64,000 nt of DNA from Chitinispirillales bacterium ANBcel5 (lineage in GTDB: Bacteria; Fibrobacterota; Chitinivibrionia; Chitinivibrionales; Chitinispirillaceae), in assembly GCA_029688955.1 (NCBI GenBank), contig JARUKZ010000002.1, positions 173,525 through 237,524 of the forward strand. Direction: 5' to 3'. Below are positions 27,419 through 35,589 of this stretch, in pieces. The position numbers and the translations under genes are program-made. Position 1 is the stretch's first letter. The number at the start of each line of letters is the position of its first letter. The notes under the pieces are model-generated. The model made no database searches and had not been told where the DNA came from. It was given only the letters and a program-made list of their open reading frames with translations.

Positions 27419-28096
27419 ATGATGCGCAAACGAGCTGCGATATTTGACTTGGATGGGACACTTATCCCAAACACCAGTGCAGAAAGTACTTTCTTTTTCC
27501 ATTTGCTTAAATCTGGTGGTCTCAATGTAAGAAATGTGTTTCAGATGCTTGGTGCCATTTGGACTGCCAGGGGTAATCTGCATGACATGGTTCGTGGAAA
27601 CAAACGGTACCTGAAAAATAAGCCGGTTGAGAAGTTTGAAAGTGTAGCTCATGAGTTTTTTGAACCTCGTATAGAAACTATGATTTTCCCTGAGATGAAG
27701 GAGGTCATAGAAAAACATCGCAGCGAGGGAGACCTTCTACTTTTGCTAACAGGCACACTTGATGTGATTGCAGCCTGCTTTGTTCGCAAACTACAATTTG
27801 ATGGGTATGAAGCAGCAACGCTTGAAATTAGAGACGGTCACTACACCGGCAAACTAAACGGTACCCTTCCCTACGGGATGGGGAAGCTTGAAGTGTTACG
27901 AAATCTAAAAGACCGACACAATTTCGACAGGAACCAAACCTATCTCTATGCCAACATCTTCTCTGACCGGTATGTATTAAATGCAGTTGAGCATCCGGTT
28001 GCAGTGAATCCTGACTCCAAGCTAAGAAGTTACTCTAAACGCCTGGGGTGGAATGTGATCGATGTCACAAAGAAGACAAGCACATTAATACCTTAA
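27419..28096 (+). CDS. HAD-superfamily (subfamily IB, phosphoserine-phosphatase-like) hydrolase with altered motif IV
   Basis: 225 aa with AGGAG six bases before the ATG. Motif I is FDLDGTL (Asp10, Asp12), motif II is LLLTGT and motif III is the Lys in GMGKLE. Motif IV, usually DSxxD in this subfamily, reads YANIFSDRYVL, so the first metal-binding acidic residue is Asn179 (codon AAC), while the second Asp is kept. IB proteins act on phosphoserine, phospholipids and similar substrates. The substitution may weaken Mg binding or mark a different activity. The stop codon lies inside a 20-bp hairpin. Confidence 0.85.
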   Translation: MMRKRAAIFDLDGTLIPNTSAESTFFFHLLKSGGLNVRNVFQMLGAIWTARGNLHDMVRGNKRYLKNKPVEKFESVAHEFFEPRIETMIFPEMKEVIEKHRSEGDLLLLLTGTLDVIAACFVRKLQFDGYEAATLEIRDGHYTGKLNGTLPYGMGKLEVLRNLKDRHNFDRNQTYLYANIFSDRYVLNAVEHPVAVNPDSKLRSYSKRLGWNVIDVTKKTSTLIP

Positions 28097-28126
28097 TCGG
28101 TAACATTTACCGATTAAGGTATTAAT
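28084..28126. terminator. 20-bp perfect hairpin overlapping the HAD stop codon
   Basis: Bases 28084-28103 and 28107-28126 are exact inverted repeats around a 3-base CAT loop. The TAA stop (28094-28096) is within the left arm. It may terminate transcription or shield the mRNA 3' end, though only a short TT follows. Confidence 0.6.
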
Positions 28127-28189
28127 TTCTACTCTGTTCAATTATACCTCAATTCCTAAAAACCCCATTTTTACCACCCTGCGAGCCAA

Positions 28190-28331
28190 ATCTACCCCTT
28201 TAGAAGAATTGGTACGCAAGTTGCTGTATCTAAGGGGCAGGTGTTATGCCGCAAGGCATATGTGTGTGATGATGATGGGGTATCAGGCGAAAGCCTGAGG
28301 AAGAGAGAGCTTCGGCTCTCTCTTTTTTTTT
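28190..28331 (+). ncRNA. candidate structured RNA/leader with three tetraloop hairpins and intrinsic terminator
   Basis: Three consecutive stem-loops are visible: ATGCC-GCAA-GGCAT near 28246-28259, CAGGC-GAAA-GCCTG near 28284-28297, and a 9-bp stem with UUCG loop at 28302-28323 followed by an 8-9 base T tract. GNRA and UUCG tetraloops in series are typical of stable structured RNA. It stands alone between the HAD hairpin and the PP-loop gene. It could be a small RNA or a terminator-controlled leader of the PP-loop gene. I do not match it to a known riboswitch class. Confidence 0.5.
28302..28331 (+). terminator. strong intrinsic terminator with UUCG loop
   Basis: A 9-bp GA/CT stem (28302-28310 with 28315-28323), loop TTCG, then an uninterrupted T tract. 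It lies about 120 bases before the PP-loop gene start, so it either ends an upstream small RNA or attenuates the gene. Confidence 0.85.
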
Positions 28332-28449
28332 ATATCATACCAAATTACCCTATAAACACTGCTTCTACCTGCCAAACAAATTGCACAAAAGAGCGCATTC
28401 ATTTATTCTTTATAGTTTCCAGTAAGCCTTTTGTCCAAAGGAGATTATT

Positions 28450-29460
28450 TTGCACAAATGTCTGGTTATGTTCTCAGGGGGATTAGACAGCGTCGTCGCT
28501 GCACATCTGCTAAAAAACCAGGGGCTGGAAGTCACTGCCCTTCACTTTCTTCTCCCCTTCTTCTCTGGTATTAATTACCCCTGCGATCAGGTGAAAGAAT
28601 ATGCCAACACGCTAAATATCCCTATTCTTATTGAAGAGGAGGGGGTAGAGTTTCTCAATATGATTAAAACCCCTGCCTTTGGTTTTGGAAAAAATGCTAA
28701 CCCCTGCCTGGATTGCAGAATACATCGTCTCAAAAAAGCGGCAAAAATTATGGAAAACAACGGCTTCGCTTTTTTGGCCACAGGGGAGGTAATTGGCCAA
28801 AGACCTATGTCACAACGTATTGATTGCCTCAACAGAGCGGAGAAGATTTCAGGGCTTAAGGGGCGACTGCTTCGACCCCTGAGTGCAAAAAAACTCCCTC
28901 CCACGGAAGCAGAACTTTCGGGCATAGTAGATAGAGAAAAACTGCTGGATATATCGGGACGGGGCAGAAAGACTCAACTTGACTATGCCCGGCATCACAG
29001 ACTCAAGTACGCCACTCCGGCAGGAGGGTGCCTCCTGACTAACCAGGAAACAGCAACACGGTATTACGAGTTACTACAGCATAATGAAGATTTTTCTCTC
29101 CCTGACTTCAAACTCCTTGCTTATGGAAGGCACTTTCGGCTATCACCAACCTTTAAGTTAGTGGTTTCAAGAAATGAGAGTGAAAACACCATACTGGACC
29201 ACATTAGAAACAACAATCACACGTTTTTAGTGATGAAAGATGTTACCGGTCCGGTAGGTCTTGGAATAGGCACTCTAAACGATAAGCTTCTTAACCAGAG
29301 TGCATCAATCCTTGCCCGGTTTTCTAAGGCAAGAGATAAGGCTGAAGTGAACGTTGAAGCAACTATAGAGAAAAGGTCAACACTTATCAGGGTCAGACCG
29401 GCCAGAGAAGAGGAGATCTGCTCTTTAAGGATTGTAAGCACTCACATTAGAGCCTCTTAG
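28450..29460 (+). CDS. PP-loop ATPase (tRNA thiolation-type) fused to an NFACT-R-like C-terminal domain
   Basis: 336 aa from a TTG at 28450, supported by AAAGGAG six bases upstream. The N-terminal PP-loop SGGLDSVVAAHLL (residues 9-21) is the ATP-pyrophosphatase motif of ThiI/MnmA/TtcA enzymes. NPCLDCRIHRLKKA supplies a paired cysteine site and ATGEVIGQRPMSQ a further conserved loop. After about residue 200 (PAGGCLLTN) a different domain follows, with KLLAYGRHFRLSPTFKLVVSRNESEN, which resembles NFACT-R/DUF814 modules. The likely role is tRNA sulfur modification; the target base is not known. A structured RNA-like element precedes it. Confidence 0.75.
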   Translation: MHKCLVMFSGGLDSVVAAHLLKNQGLEVTALHFLLPFFSGINYPCDQVKEYANTLNIPILIEEEGVEFLNMIKTPAFGFGKNANPCLDCRIHRLKKAAKIMENNGFAFLATGEVIGQRPMSQRIDCLNRAEKISGLKGRLLRPLSAKKLPPTEAELSGIVDREKLLDISGRGRKTQLDYARHHRLKYATPAGGCLLTNQETATRYYELLQHNEDFSLPDFKLLAYGRHFRLSPTFKLVVSRNESENTILDHIRNNNHTFLVMKDVTGPVGLGIGTLNDKLLNQSASILARFSKARDKAEVNVEATIEKRSTLIRVRPAREEEICSLRIVSTHIRAS

Positions 29461-29510
29461 AACTGGAACCAGAGCCTATTATGTACAGCAAAGGCTCCTG
29501 TTGCCATTCT

Positions 29511-32075
29511 CTAACCTCTATGCTCCCATTTTATATCAGGAATTTTCTTTATATTGATTCTGAAATGGAATCCGGGGTTGAGGCTTTCCGGTCTCAAAGA
29601 GAAATACATCTCCCAACACTCAAGATCAGCTCTTATCACAAACTGGTTTCTTACAAACTGATCGGTCATAAAGTTATATCTTCCACTCCAGTCTATTGAC
29701 CAGTTTCTTGAGATGTTTATTCCGGCGGAAGCGTTTAAGGTGTATTGTTTTTCCGGAATAAAAGGCTCTCCCGGAAGAGCTCGTTTAGCGGTGTAACTAA
29801 AAGCTGGTGTAACACTCACCCGCCAGGACTGAGGCCCGGCATTTTTGTAATCGATCGAATTGCTATCATAGAGCGAATCCAAAACGTTAAAGTCTCCATC
29901 CCAAAGCGTACCGTTTAAGCCGATACTCCCGGTAGATAACGTAAAACTATACTCTTTGGGAATTGGTGTCGACAAACGATCATCTGCATCATAGAGCCAG
30001 AATTCTGAATTAAAACGGGCATTTATTGATCGGTATGAAGTAGAGGCATTTAGGTTAAGGTTATTCCATTTTCTCGATTCTGCTTCAAAATCATAGCTTG
30101 TGCGAAGATTGGCCGAGAGGATATGAAACTTCTCTTCCCTGATCTCTTCACCCGCCAAAACTTCCCGTTTCCCTTCAAACTGATTCCCTAAGCTTAGTGT
30201 AAACAATTGCTGGCGATCCCGGGCTCTGTCATAGGGGATGCCTACATCAAAAAAATCGTAGGCAAGTTCATTTTCCGGTATAAACCTGTAGCCAATAGAA
30301 GGTGATACGGTATGGCGAAGCCCGGTAAAATTGAACAGCCGAAAATCAAATATCCCATAAATATTGGTAGATGCGGTTATCCCGGTTTGCCAGGTCGCCA
30401 CGTTTTTAAATACGTTATCCAGTGTATCACGGACATACTGAGTTCTGGGCTCACTTCTTTTGACAAAAGTATATGTCGTCTCTGGATCGCCCCATTGGTT
30501 TACAAAAACATTGGTTTGAATATCTAAGGTGTCATAATTCTCATACCGACTGTCCTCATTTAGATTGTCCACCGTATAACTTACGGTGTCATAAATATAA
30601 AAGGAATCCAGTTTGGTGGTATCGATAGCTCCGTAAAAACTTGAAAGCCTTGCTGAGAAGGTGGGATTAAGAGTGATATAATTGAATAGTTTCTGAGGAG
30701 CTGAGAGGTCAAAATTCTGTGTCATACCAGGCCTTATAAATCCTGGGAGAGAGTCATTTCCATAGGCATTACGGCGAACATTTGCCCGTGAATTGTAGGA
30801 ATAATAGATTTTTTCATACCAGACTTCTTCATCATCGGTTCTGCCTGTGCCCGATTCTGCAGAGAAAAGGGGTCTGGTTGGCAGCCTGAAATCAACTGAG
30901 GGTAAATCCTCCACTATATGATCTGTTGAAAGATTATGGCGGCGATTCCACACCAGATTTGCACTTGCATTAATATTTTGAAAAGAATGACTCAGTGATA
31001 AATTTGCAGTAAGGTTCTGCTCTTCGATTTCATCTGAATCTTCGCTAAACATCTGATAAAAATCGCTTCTCGAAACCAAACTTCCGCTTCCGGTTAAGCG
31101 GGTTCTGCCATCCGGTGTCAGCATTTGATTATGTCGGTAATCAAGGGCCCAGATCCTGCTCGAGATATCTATATCATTATCCAGAGCATACCTTGCGGAG
31201 ATACGCCCATCAAGGGTGTATCGTAGTGCATACTGACTTGCAGCATTAAGTACCAGATGGTTAAACTCCTGAATTTTTGACCTGAATACAAAATCGACAT
31301 AATCATTAGGGGCATAATAGTAGCCAAGATTATCGATATAGCCCCCCCTGCCAGGCTGCCCCCCCCACACGGGAGTAAGCCATCCACTTCTTCTTCCCCG
31401 CTCAAGAGGAAATATAAAGTAGGGTAAAAGAGCTACAGGGGCATCTGCAATATTTAACACTACAGGCCTGCTGATAATCATATCCTCAGGTATAATTTTT
31501 ATATTCCGCCCATAAAAATAGTAATCAGGGTTTTCAACATGAGCACAGGAGGTATAATCACCCTCATCGACATAAATTTCGTTATCTTCTGTCATAAGAA
31601 TCTGGTTTCCACTGAACCAGGCGTCATCGAAGCGTGTAGTGGCATGCTTAACCCTACCCCGGCGGGTTTCGATGTTATACACCATATACTCACCAACCGT
31701 AGTGTCTCTTCCCTCAATGAGCTGCGGTTTGCCAGAAGCACGGAACTGATTATCATCGATGGTATAGATAATTGTATCCGCCTGAAGAGTCAGGTTTTGA
31801 TATCTAACCTGAGCCCTTCCTGCCAGATAAAGCACATTGGCATTGAAATCGTAGTCTATCTCATCCGATTCATAATAAATGGTATCTGTTATGGCGCTTG
31901 GGGAGGTATCTGCATCTGCTGTATCTACAGAAAAGATATCATCAGCATAAGTAGCATGCATAAAAGCAAACAGAATCATCCACCAAATCAGATATGATAT
32001 TTTTACACCCGTTTTGTGCTTCTTCTCTTCATAGGACAGTTGCGGGTATAGTAGTTTTTTTAATATTGAGTTCAT
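29511..32075 (-). CDS. LptD/OstA-type LPS-assembly outer-membrane protein
   Basis: 854 aa. A membrane/signal segment (about residues 28-44) is followed by an OstA-like periplasmic domain, with repeated strands such as YESDEIDYDFNANVLYLAGRAQVRYQNLTLQADTI at about 65-100, and then a long C-terminal barrel. The segment ADAPVALLPYFIFPLERGRRSGWLTP is characteristic of LptD barrels (usual form: vp.fylPyf.fPi..gRkSGfL.P). LptD places LPS in the outer leaflet. The N-terminal start is uncertain because no strong ribosome site is present. It lies 63 bases downstream of ndk on the same strand. Cysteines are few, so the disulfide scheme of E. coli LptD is not apparent. Confidence 0.85.
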   Translation of the reverse strand: MNSILKKLLYPQLSYEEKKHKTGVKISYLIWWMILFAFMHATYADDIFSVDTADADTSPSAITDTIYYESDEIDYDFNANVLYLAGRAQVRYQNLTLQADTIIYTIDDNQFRASGKPQLIEGRDTTVGEYMVYNIETRRGRVKHATTRFDDAWFSGNQILMTEDNEIYVDEGDYTSCAHVENPDYYFYGRNIKIIPEDMIISRPVVLNIADAPVALLPYFIFPLERGRRSGWLTPVWGGQPGRGGYIDNLGYYYAPNDYVDFVFRSKIQEFNHLVLNAASQYALRYTLDGRISARYALDNDIDISSRIWALDYRHNQMLTPDGRTRLTGSGSLVSRSDFYQMFSEDSDEIEEQNLTANLSLSHSFQNINASANLVWNRRHNLSTDHIVEDLPSVDFRLPTRPLFSAESGTGRTDDEEVWYEKIYYSYNSRANVRRNAYGNDSLPGFIRPGMTQNFDLSAPQKLFNYITLNPTFSARLSSFYGAIDTTKLDSFYIYDTVSYTVDNLNEDSRYENYDTLDIQTNVFVNQWGDPETTYTFVKRSEPRTQYVRDTLDNVFKNVATWQTGITASTNIYGIFDFRLFNFTGLRHTVSPSIGYRFIPENELAYDFFDVGIPYDRARDRQQLFTLSLGNQFEGKREVLAGEEIREEKFHILSANLRTSYDFEAESRKWNNLNLNASTSYRSINARFNSEFWLYDADDRLSTPIPKEYSFTLSTGSIGLNGTLWDGDFNVLDSLYDSNSIDYKNAGPQSWRVSVTPAFSYTAKRALPGEPFIPEKQYTLNASAGINISRNWSIDWSGRYNFMTDQFVRNQFVIRADLECWEMYFSLRPESLNPGFHFRINIKKIPDIKWEHRG

Positions 32076-32138
32076 TAACCCGTTATCATGGAAAAGTGAT
32101 CTTTTTTAAAACCCTGTGTTTAAATCTTATGATTCTCC

Positions 32139-32567
32139 TTAGCAGCAGATAAGCTCTGAGCCAGAGAAAAAGAACGATATCTCCTGCCGTGCTGTTTCAG
32201 GAGCATCGGAGCCATGACAGGCATTACGCTGAACACTTGTGGCAAACTCTTTTCTGATTGTCCCCTCTTTTGCCTTCTCGAAATTGGTTGCTCCAATCAG
32301 TTCTCTCCACTTAAGGATTGCTCCCTGTGCCTGCAAAACCATTACTATACAACGGTCACTGGTCATAAAATCCACCAGTTCTTCATAGAAAGGCTTACCC
32401 TTATGAACAGCATAAAATTCCCCTGCAAGTTTTTCGCTTAACTTAAGCATCTTCATACCTACAATCTCAAATCCACTCTCCTCAATGCGAGTGATTATTT
32501 TCCCTGCCAATTCTCTGCCAACAACATCAGGTTTAATGATTGCAAGAGTCCTCTCTTCACCACTCAT
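32139..32567 (-). CDS. ndk: nucleoside diphosphate kinase
   Basis: 142 aa, normal length. It transfers the gamma phosphate from ATP to nucleoside diphosphates through a phosphohistidine. ERTLAIIKPDVV at the N-terminus and the active-site segment NACHGSDAPETARQEISFFF are present, with the catalytic His in CHGSD (usual VHGSD). A strong TAAGGAGG precedes the ATG. It is probably co-transcribed with the LptD-like gene. Confidence 0.96.
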   Translation of the reverse strand: MSGEERTLAIIKPDVVGRELAGKIITRIEESGFEIVGMKMLKLSEKLAGEFYAVHKGKPFYEELVDFMTSDRCIVMVLQAQGAILKWRELIGATNFEKAKEGTIRKEFATSVQRNACHGSDAPETARQEISFFFSGSELICC

Positions 32568-32765
32568 TTTAGCCTCCTTAGGGGTAATTTATTTCTAAAA
32601 CTACTCTTTGGATCGCTTCCGCGTAGAATTTTTGTATATCTAATAAATTCAGGTTATGTGAAACTCATGGACCGGTTGTATATTCTTTTTGAATACAGAA
32701 TATACTTTGAGGGGACATCTTTTCGCACCAGAGCTTTAAAAGAACTATCAAACAGCGAGGATTTA

Positions 32766-33746
32766 ATGAGCTTACGTACCTATTTGCGGCCACATTTTCT
32801 GTTTATTATCACTGTTTTTTTGTTTGCAACCACTATTTTTGCTCAGGATCCCCCCCCTCAGTCTTTAGCTGACGCTGATCAGCAAATTCTGGATGAAAAA
32901 GTCACATTAAAAATAATTTCCGAACCCACCGGTGCATCTGTTGCGGTAAATGAAATAAAGTATGGAAAAACCCCTGCACTGGTTGAGGGACTCGAAATTG
33001 GAACACATCAAATTGAATTAAGCAAAAGCGGCCATTACCGTAGGGTTCTTAGAGTTACCGTAAATAACCCCGGGGAAAGGGAATTAAGCCTAAAACTTCA
33101 GGCTCCGGCATCACTTGCAGTTATCAGCGAACCTTCAGATGCTCAGATTAGTATCGATGATAAGGTGGTTGGCAGCACCCCTTTTCGAATTCCTCAGATC
33201 AGACCCGGTGATTATACACTAACTTCCTCCCTTTCAGGCTATAAGCCACTGGAAAAAGAGATAACACTTGAAAGTGGAGCCCAAGATACTCTTAGATTGA
33301 TCCTCGAGACAGCGGAAGCTGAAATGGTATACCAGGACCAAGAGCCTGCACAGGAACAGGCAACCGATACAGAGCCTGCGCAGGAACAGGCAACCGTTAC
33401 AGAGCCTGCGCAGGAACAGACAATCGATACAGAGCCAGCGCAGGAACAGGCAACCGATACAGAGCCTGCGCAGGAACAGACAATCGATGCAGAGCCTGCG
33501 CAGGAACAACCTAGCGAAGATGTCACAGAAATTGCTACTACAGATGAAACCAAAACCAGAATTACCCAAGAACCAACAAATGAGCAGGAGCAGCAGAACC
33601 TAGATTCAATGATTGAACAAACCAGAGCGCCCCAAACATCGCGGCGCAGACCGCTGCGAAGACTAAGCCCCCCGGCCATGATCGCTTTTGGGGCATTTGT
33701 GGTTTTCAGCTTTGTACTGTTTGGAGTAGAAAGGTCGAGTCACTGA
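32766..33746 (+). CDS. PEGA-domain membrane protein with EPAQEQ repeat
   Basis: 326 aa from the ATG at 32766, with GAGG five bases upstream and a good signal/anchor MSLRTYLRPHFLFIITVFLFATTIFAQ; an in-frame ATG at 32658 would put 36 odd residues ahead. Two PEGA domains follow: KIISEPTGASVAVNEIKYGKTP and then AVISEPSDAQISIDDKVVGSTPF. After about residue 190 come six 10-residue repeats EPAQEQ-x4 and a Gln/Thr-rich linker, then a C-terminal membrane segment (PPAMIAFGAFVVFSFVLFGV). PEGA domains are found in surface and S-layer proteins. The FGE-like gene starts 4 bases later. Confidence 0.85.
   Translation: MSLRTYLRPHFLFIITVFLFATTIFAQDPPPQSLADADQQILDEKVTLKIISEPTGASVAVNEIKYGKTPALVEGLEIGTHQIELSKSGHYRRVLRVTVNNPGERELSLKLQAPASLAVISEPSDAQISIDDKVVGSTPFRIPQIRPGDYTLTSSLSGYKPLEKEITLESGAQDTLRLILETAEAEMVYQDQEPAQEQATDTEPAQEQATVTEPAQEQTIDTEPAQEQATDTEPAQEQTIDAEPAQEQPSEDVTEIATTDETKTRITQEPTNEQEQQNLDSMIEQTRAPQTSRRRPLRRLSPPAMIAFGAFVVFSFVLFGVERSSH
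33342..33521 (+). repeat. six 30-bp in-frame tandem repeats
   Basis: Six consecutive 30-base units within the PEGA gene encode EPAQEQATDT and near variants (ATVT, TIDT, ATDT, TIDA, then PSED). The period keeps frame, so copy number may vary between strains without breaking the gene. Confidence 0.95.
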
Positions 33747-33750
33747 TTTT

Positions 33751-34515
33751 ATGAAGCATTTTTCACTTTTATTCTCAGCTTTGGTTTCTCTTTTTATATC
33801 AGTATCATTTTGCACAATCCAGGCACAACTGGTAACAATTCCGGCAGGTAGTTTTCAAATAGGCTCAGAAAACGGCTCCAGTGATGAGCGACCGGTGAGA
33901 AGTTTGCGTATGGACTCCTTTGGTATGCACGCCACCGAAGTAACCTATAGCATGTATCAGGAGTGCGTTGATCAGGGCAGGTGCACTCCGGCTCATTACG
34001 ATGATGGTAACTGTCTTCAGTGGGACGGTAGACAGTTTAATACTGTGATAGTGCCTCAACAATTCAGAGGAGATGATTATCCGGTGATTTGTGTAACCTG
34101 GCAGCAGGCAAGAGCATTTTGCCACTCCTTAGGCATGAGACTTCCAACTGAAGCTCAGTGGGAGTACGCTGCAAGAGCAGGTGGCAATCAACAGTTTGCA
34201 AACCAATTGCCCGGTCAGGGAAACTGTAGCCCCGGTAACAGCAAGGGGCCACAAAGGGTTGGCTCATGTGAACCAAACCGTTGGGGGCTTTATGATATGA
34301 CCGGCAATGTGTGGGAGTGGACTTCAGATAACTACGAAAGTGATGCTTACAGAAACTTCAGTGATGCAAACCCTACAGGACCAAGGGCTGGATTGTACAA
34401 ATCAGTTCGGGGTGGTGGCTGGTACAGTGAGGGTATGCAGCTCCGTATAACAAACCGCCACTGGTTCTCCCCAACATTTGCAGAGGCAAGTGTTGGGTTC
34501 AGATGCGTTAAATAG
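33751..34515 (+). CDS. exported formylglycine-generating-enzyme-like (FGE-sulfatase/SUMF1) protein
   Basis: 254 aa. A signal peptide (residues 1-25, ending IQAQ) precedes an FGE-fold domain: VTIPAGSFQIGSENG, HATEVTYSMYQECV, PVICVTWQQARAFCHSLGMRLPTEAQWEYAARAG, NVWEWTSDNY and SVRGGGWYSEG through to GFRCVK. These are the hallmark blocks of the family. True FGE oxidises a sulfatase Cys; many bacterial exported relatives are structural or ligand-binding. No sulfatase gene is nearby. It lies between the PEGA gene and a CBM-like anchored protein. Confidence 0.9.
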   Translation: MKHFSLLFSALVSLFISVSFCTIQAQLVTIPAGSFQIGSENGSSDERPVRSLRMDSFGMHATEVTYSMYQECVDQGRCTPAHYDDGNCLQWDGRQFNTVIVPQQFRGDDYPVICVTWQQARAFCHSLGMRLPTEAQWEYAARAGGNQQFANQLPGQGNCSPGNSKGPQRVGSCEPNRWGLYDMTGNVWEWTSDNYESDAYRNFSDANPTGPRAGLYKSVRGGGWYSEGMQLRITNRHWFSPTFAEASVGFRCVK

Positions 34516-34527
34516 GGAGGTATAGAG

Positions 34528-35145
34528 ATGTCTAAAATATTAAGTATAATACCCTTACTAATTCTCTTTTCTACTGTATACGCACAAATTAAGGTTGAGG
34601 TAGAGCGGGAAGGTAGACGGATTCAGGTGGATGGGTTTCTGGTAGAATGGAATCCTGAGCATGCATCCCCCTGGCCCCAAACCCCGTTTACCTTTGATGT
34701 CATATATTCGCCTGAAGGAATCGCAGGATATTTTTCATCTCTGGATCAGCCGGTTTGTTCAGTTTGGGTGTTCTCTGCCACCCCTCAGGAGGATCTCACC
34801 TTTAATTTCAGTGTTCCTCCCACCGATACACATTCTGACCTTTATGCCATCGATATGTTGCGTTACGACAGCCTTGGAACCCTCACTATGGAATGGTTAA
34901 TTCCCTTTGATGAGTTAGAAATCGATCAACAAGGTAACTATAGGGTGCAGTTTGATGCAGTTAGCGACTGCAATGACACTCTCCCCACCCTTATATTTAC
35001 CGGAACCATAGATCAGACCATTTTTACCCCGGGGATGGTTATACAGGGTATTCTTATTGTTATACTCATTGTGGTTTATGTGTTTGTGTGGCGCTGGGTC
35101 AGGAGTCGAACTCGCCGAAGGGGATCGCCTCATCAATCAGCATAA
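34528..35145 (+). CDS. exported, C-terminally membrane-anchored beta-domain protein
   Basis: 205 aa. Signal peptide (MSKILSIIPLLILFSTVYAQ), then a beta-rich domain starting KVEVEREGRRIQVDGFLVEWN, which recalls CBM9/DOMON-like sugar-binding domains, and a C-terminal membrane helix (MVIQGILIVILIVVYVFVWRWV) followed by a basic tail. GGGAGG precedes the ATG. It ends the PEGA-FGE operon. Its last 47 bases overlap, tail to tail, the Trm112-like gene on the other strand. Function unknown. Confidence 0.75.
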   Translation: MSKILSIIPLLILFSTVYAQIKVEVEREGRRIQVDGFLVEWNPEHASPWPQTPFTFDVIYSPEGIAGYFSSLDQPVCSVWVFSATPQEDLTFNFSVPPTDTHSDLYAIDMLRYDSLGTLTMEWLIPFDELEIDQQGNYRVQFDAVSDCNDTLPTLIFTGTIDQTIFTPGMVIQGILIVILIVVYVFVWRWVRSRTRRRGSPHQSA

Positions 35146-35359
35146 TGGGGATATCTTCCCTGATAGGATACAAATATTTACGATCTTCACGAAGCAGTCC
35201 TGAATCGATAGGTTCTTTTACGACCTCACCACCCCGGTTCTTGAGCTCACCGGACTTAATCTTTTCATTGATTTTTTTTACCACCTCACCCTCTATGAGC
35301 TCAACATCCTGCTTTGTTTCGGGGCAGCAGAGTATATCGAGTAATTCCTTATCGACCAT
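35099..35359 (-). CDS. Trm112-family zinc-ribbon-like protein
   Basis: 86 aa. The start DKELLDILCCPETKQDVELIEGE matches the Trm112/YcaR family, and the end (YPIREDIPIMLIDEAIP) is the conserved C-terminal block. In eukaryotes and archaea Trm112 activates methyltransferases; in bacteria short relatives are common and poorly studied. One CxxC-type pair is reduced to the adjacent Cys-Cys, so zinc binding is doubtful. AAGGAG precedes the start. A methyltransferase gene lies upstream on the same strand, which may be meaningful. Confidence 0.88.
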   Translation of the reverse strand: MVDKELLDILCCPETKQDVELIEGEVVKKINEKIKSGELKNRGGEVVKEPIDSGLLREDRKYLYPIREDIPIMLIDEAIPFGEFDS

Positions 35360-35589
35360 TTTTCATATCTCCTTTTTATGAAGCTGGGATTATTTTACGC
35401 TATTAACATACATTTTCGCTCTGCACTCATACAAGAGAGTTGGTAAATGCCGGCTACTTTCTGATAGTTGCCTACACCTGTTTTCAACGGAGCTTATTGC
35501 CAGAAGCCCTGACTTAAAGTACTCAACCCATCTCATTTCAAAAATAATTCACCAAATTCATACTACTAATAGAGTTTTCTCCACACATG

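Noticed and set aside
28241..28486. 81-codon ORF across the RNA-like element
   Set aside because: It reads through stems and the terminator and overlaps the PP-loop gene start; no protein-like features.
33342..33521. CRISPR-like array
   Set aside because: The units are contiguous, in frame and without spacers; they encode peptide repeats.
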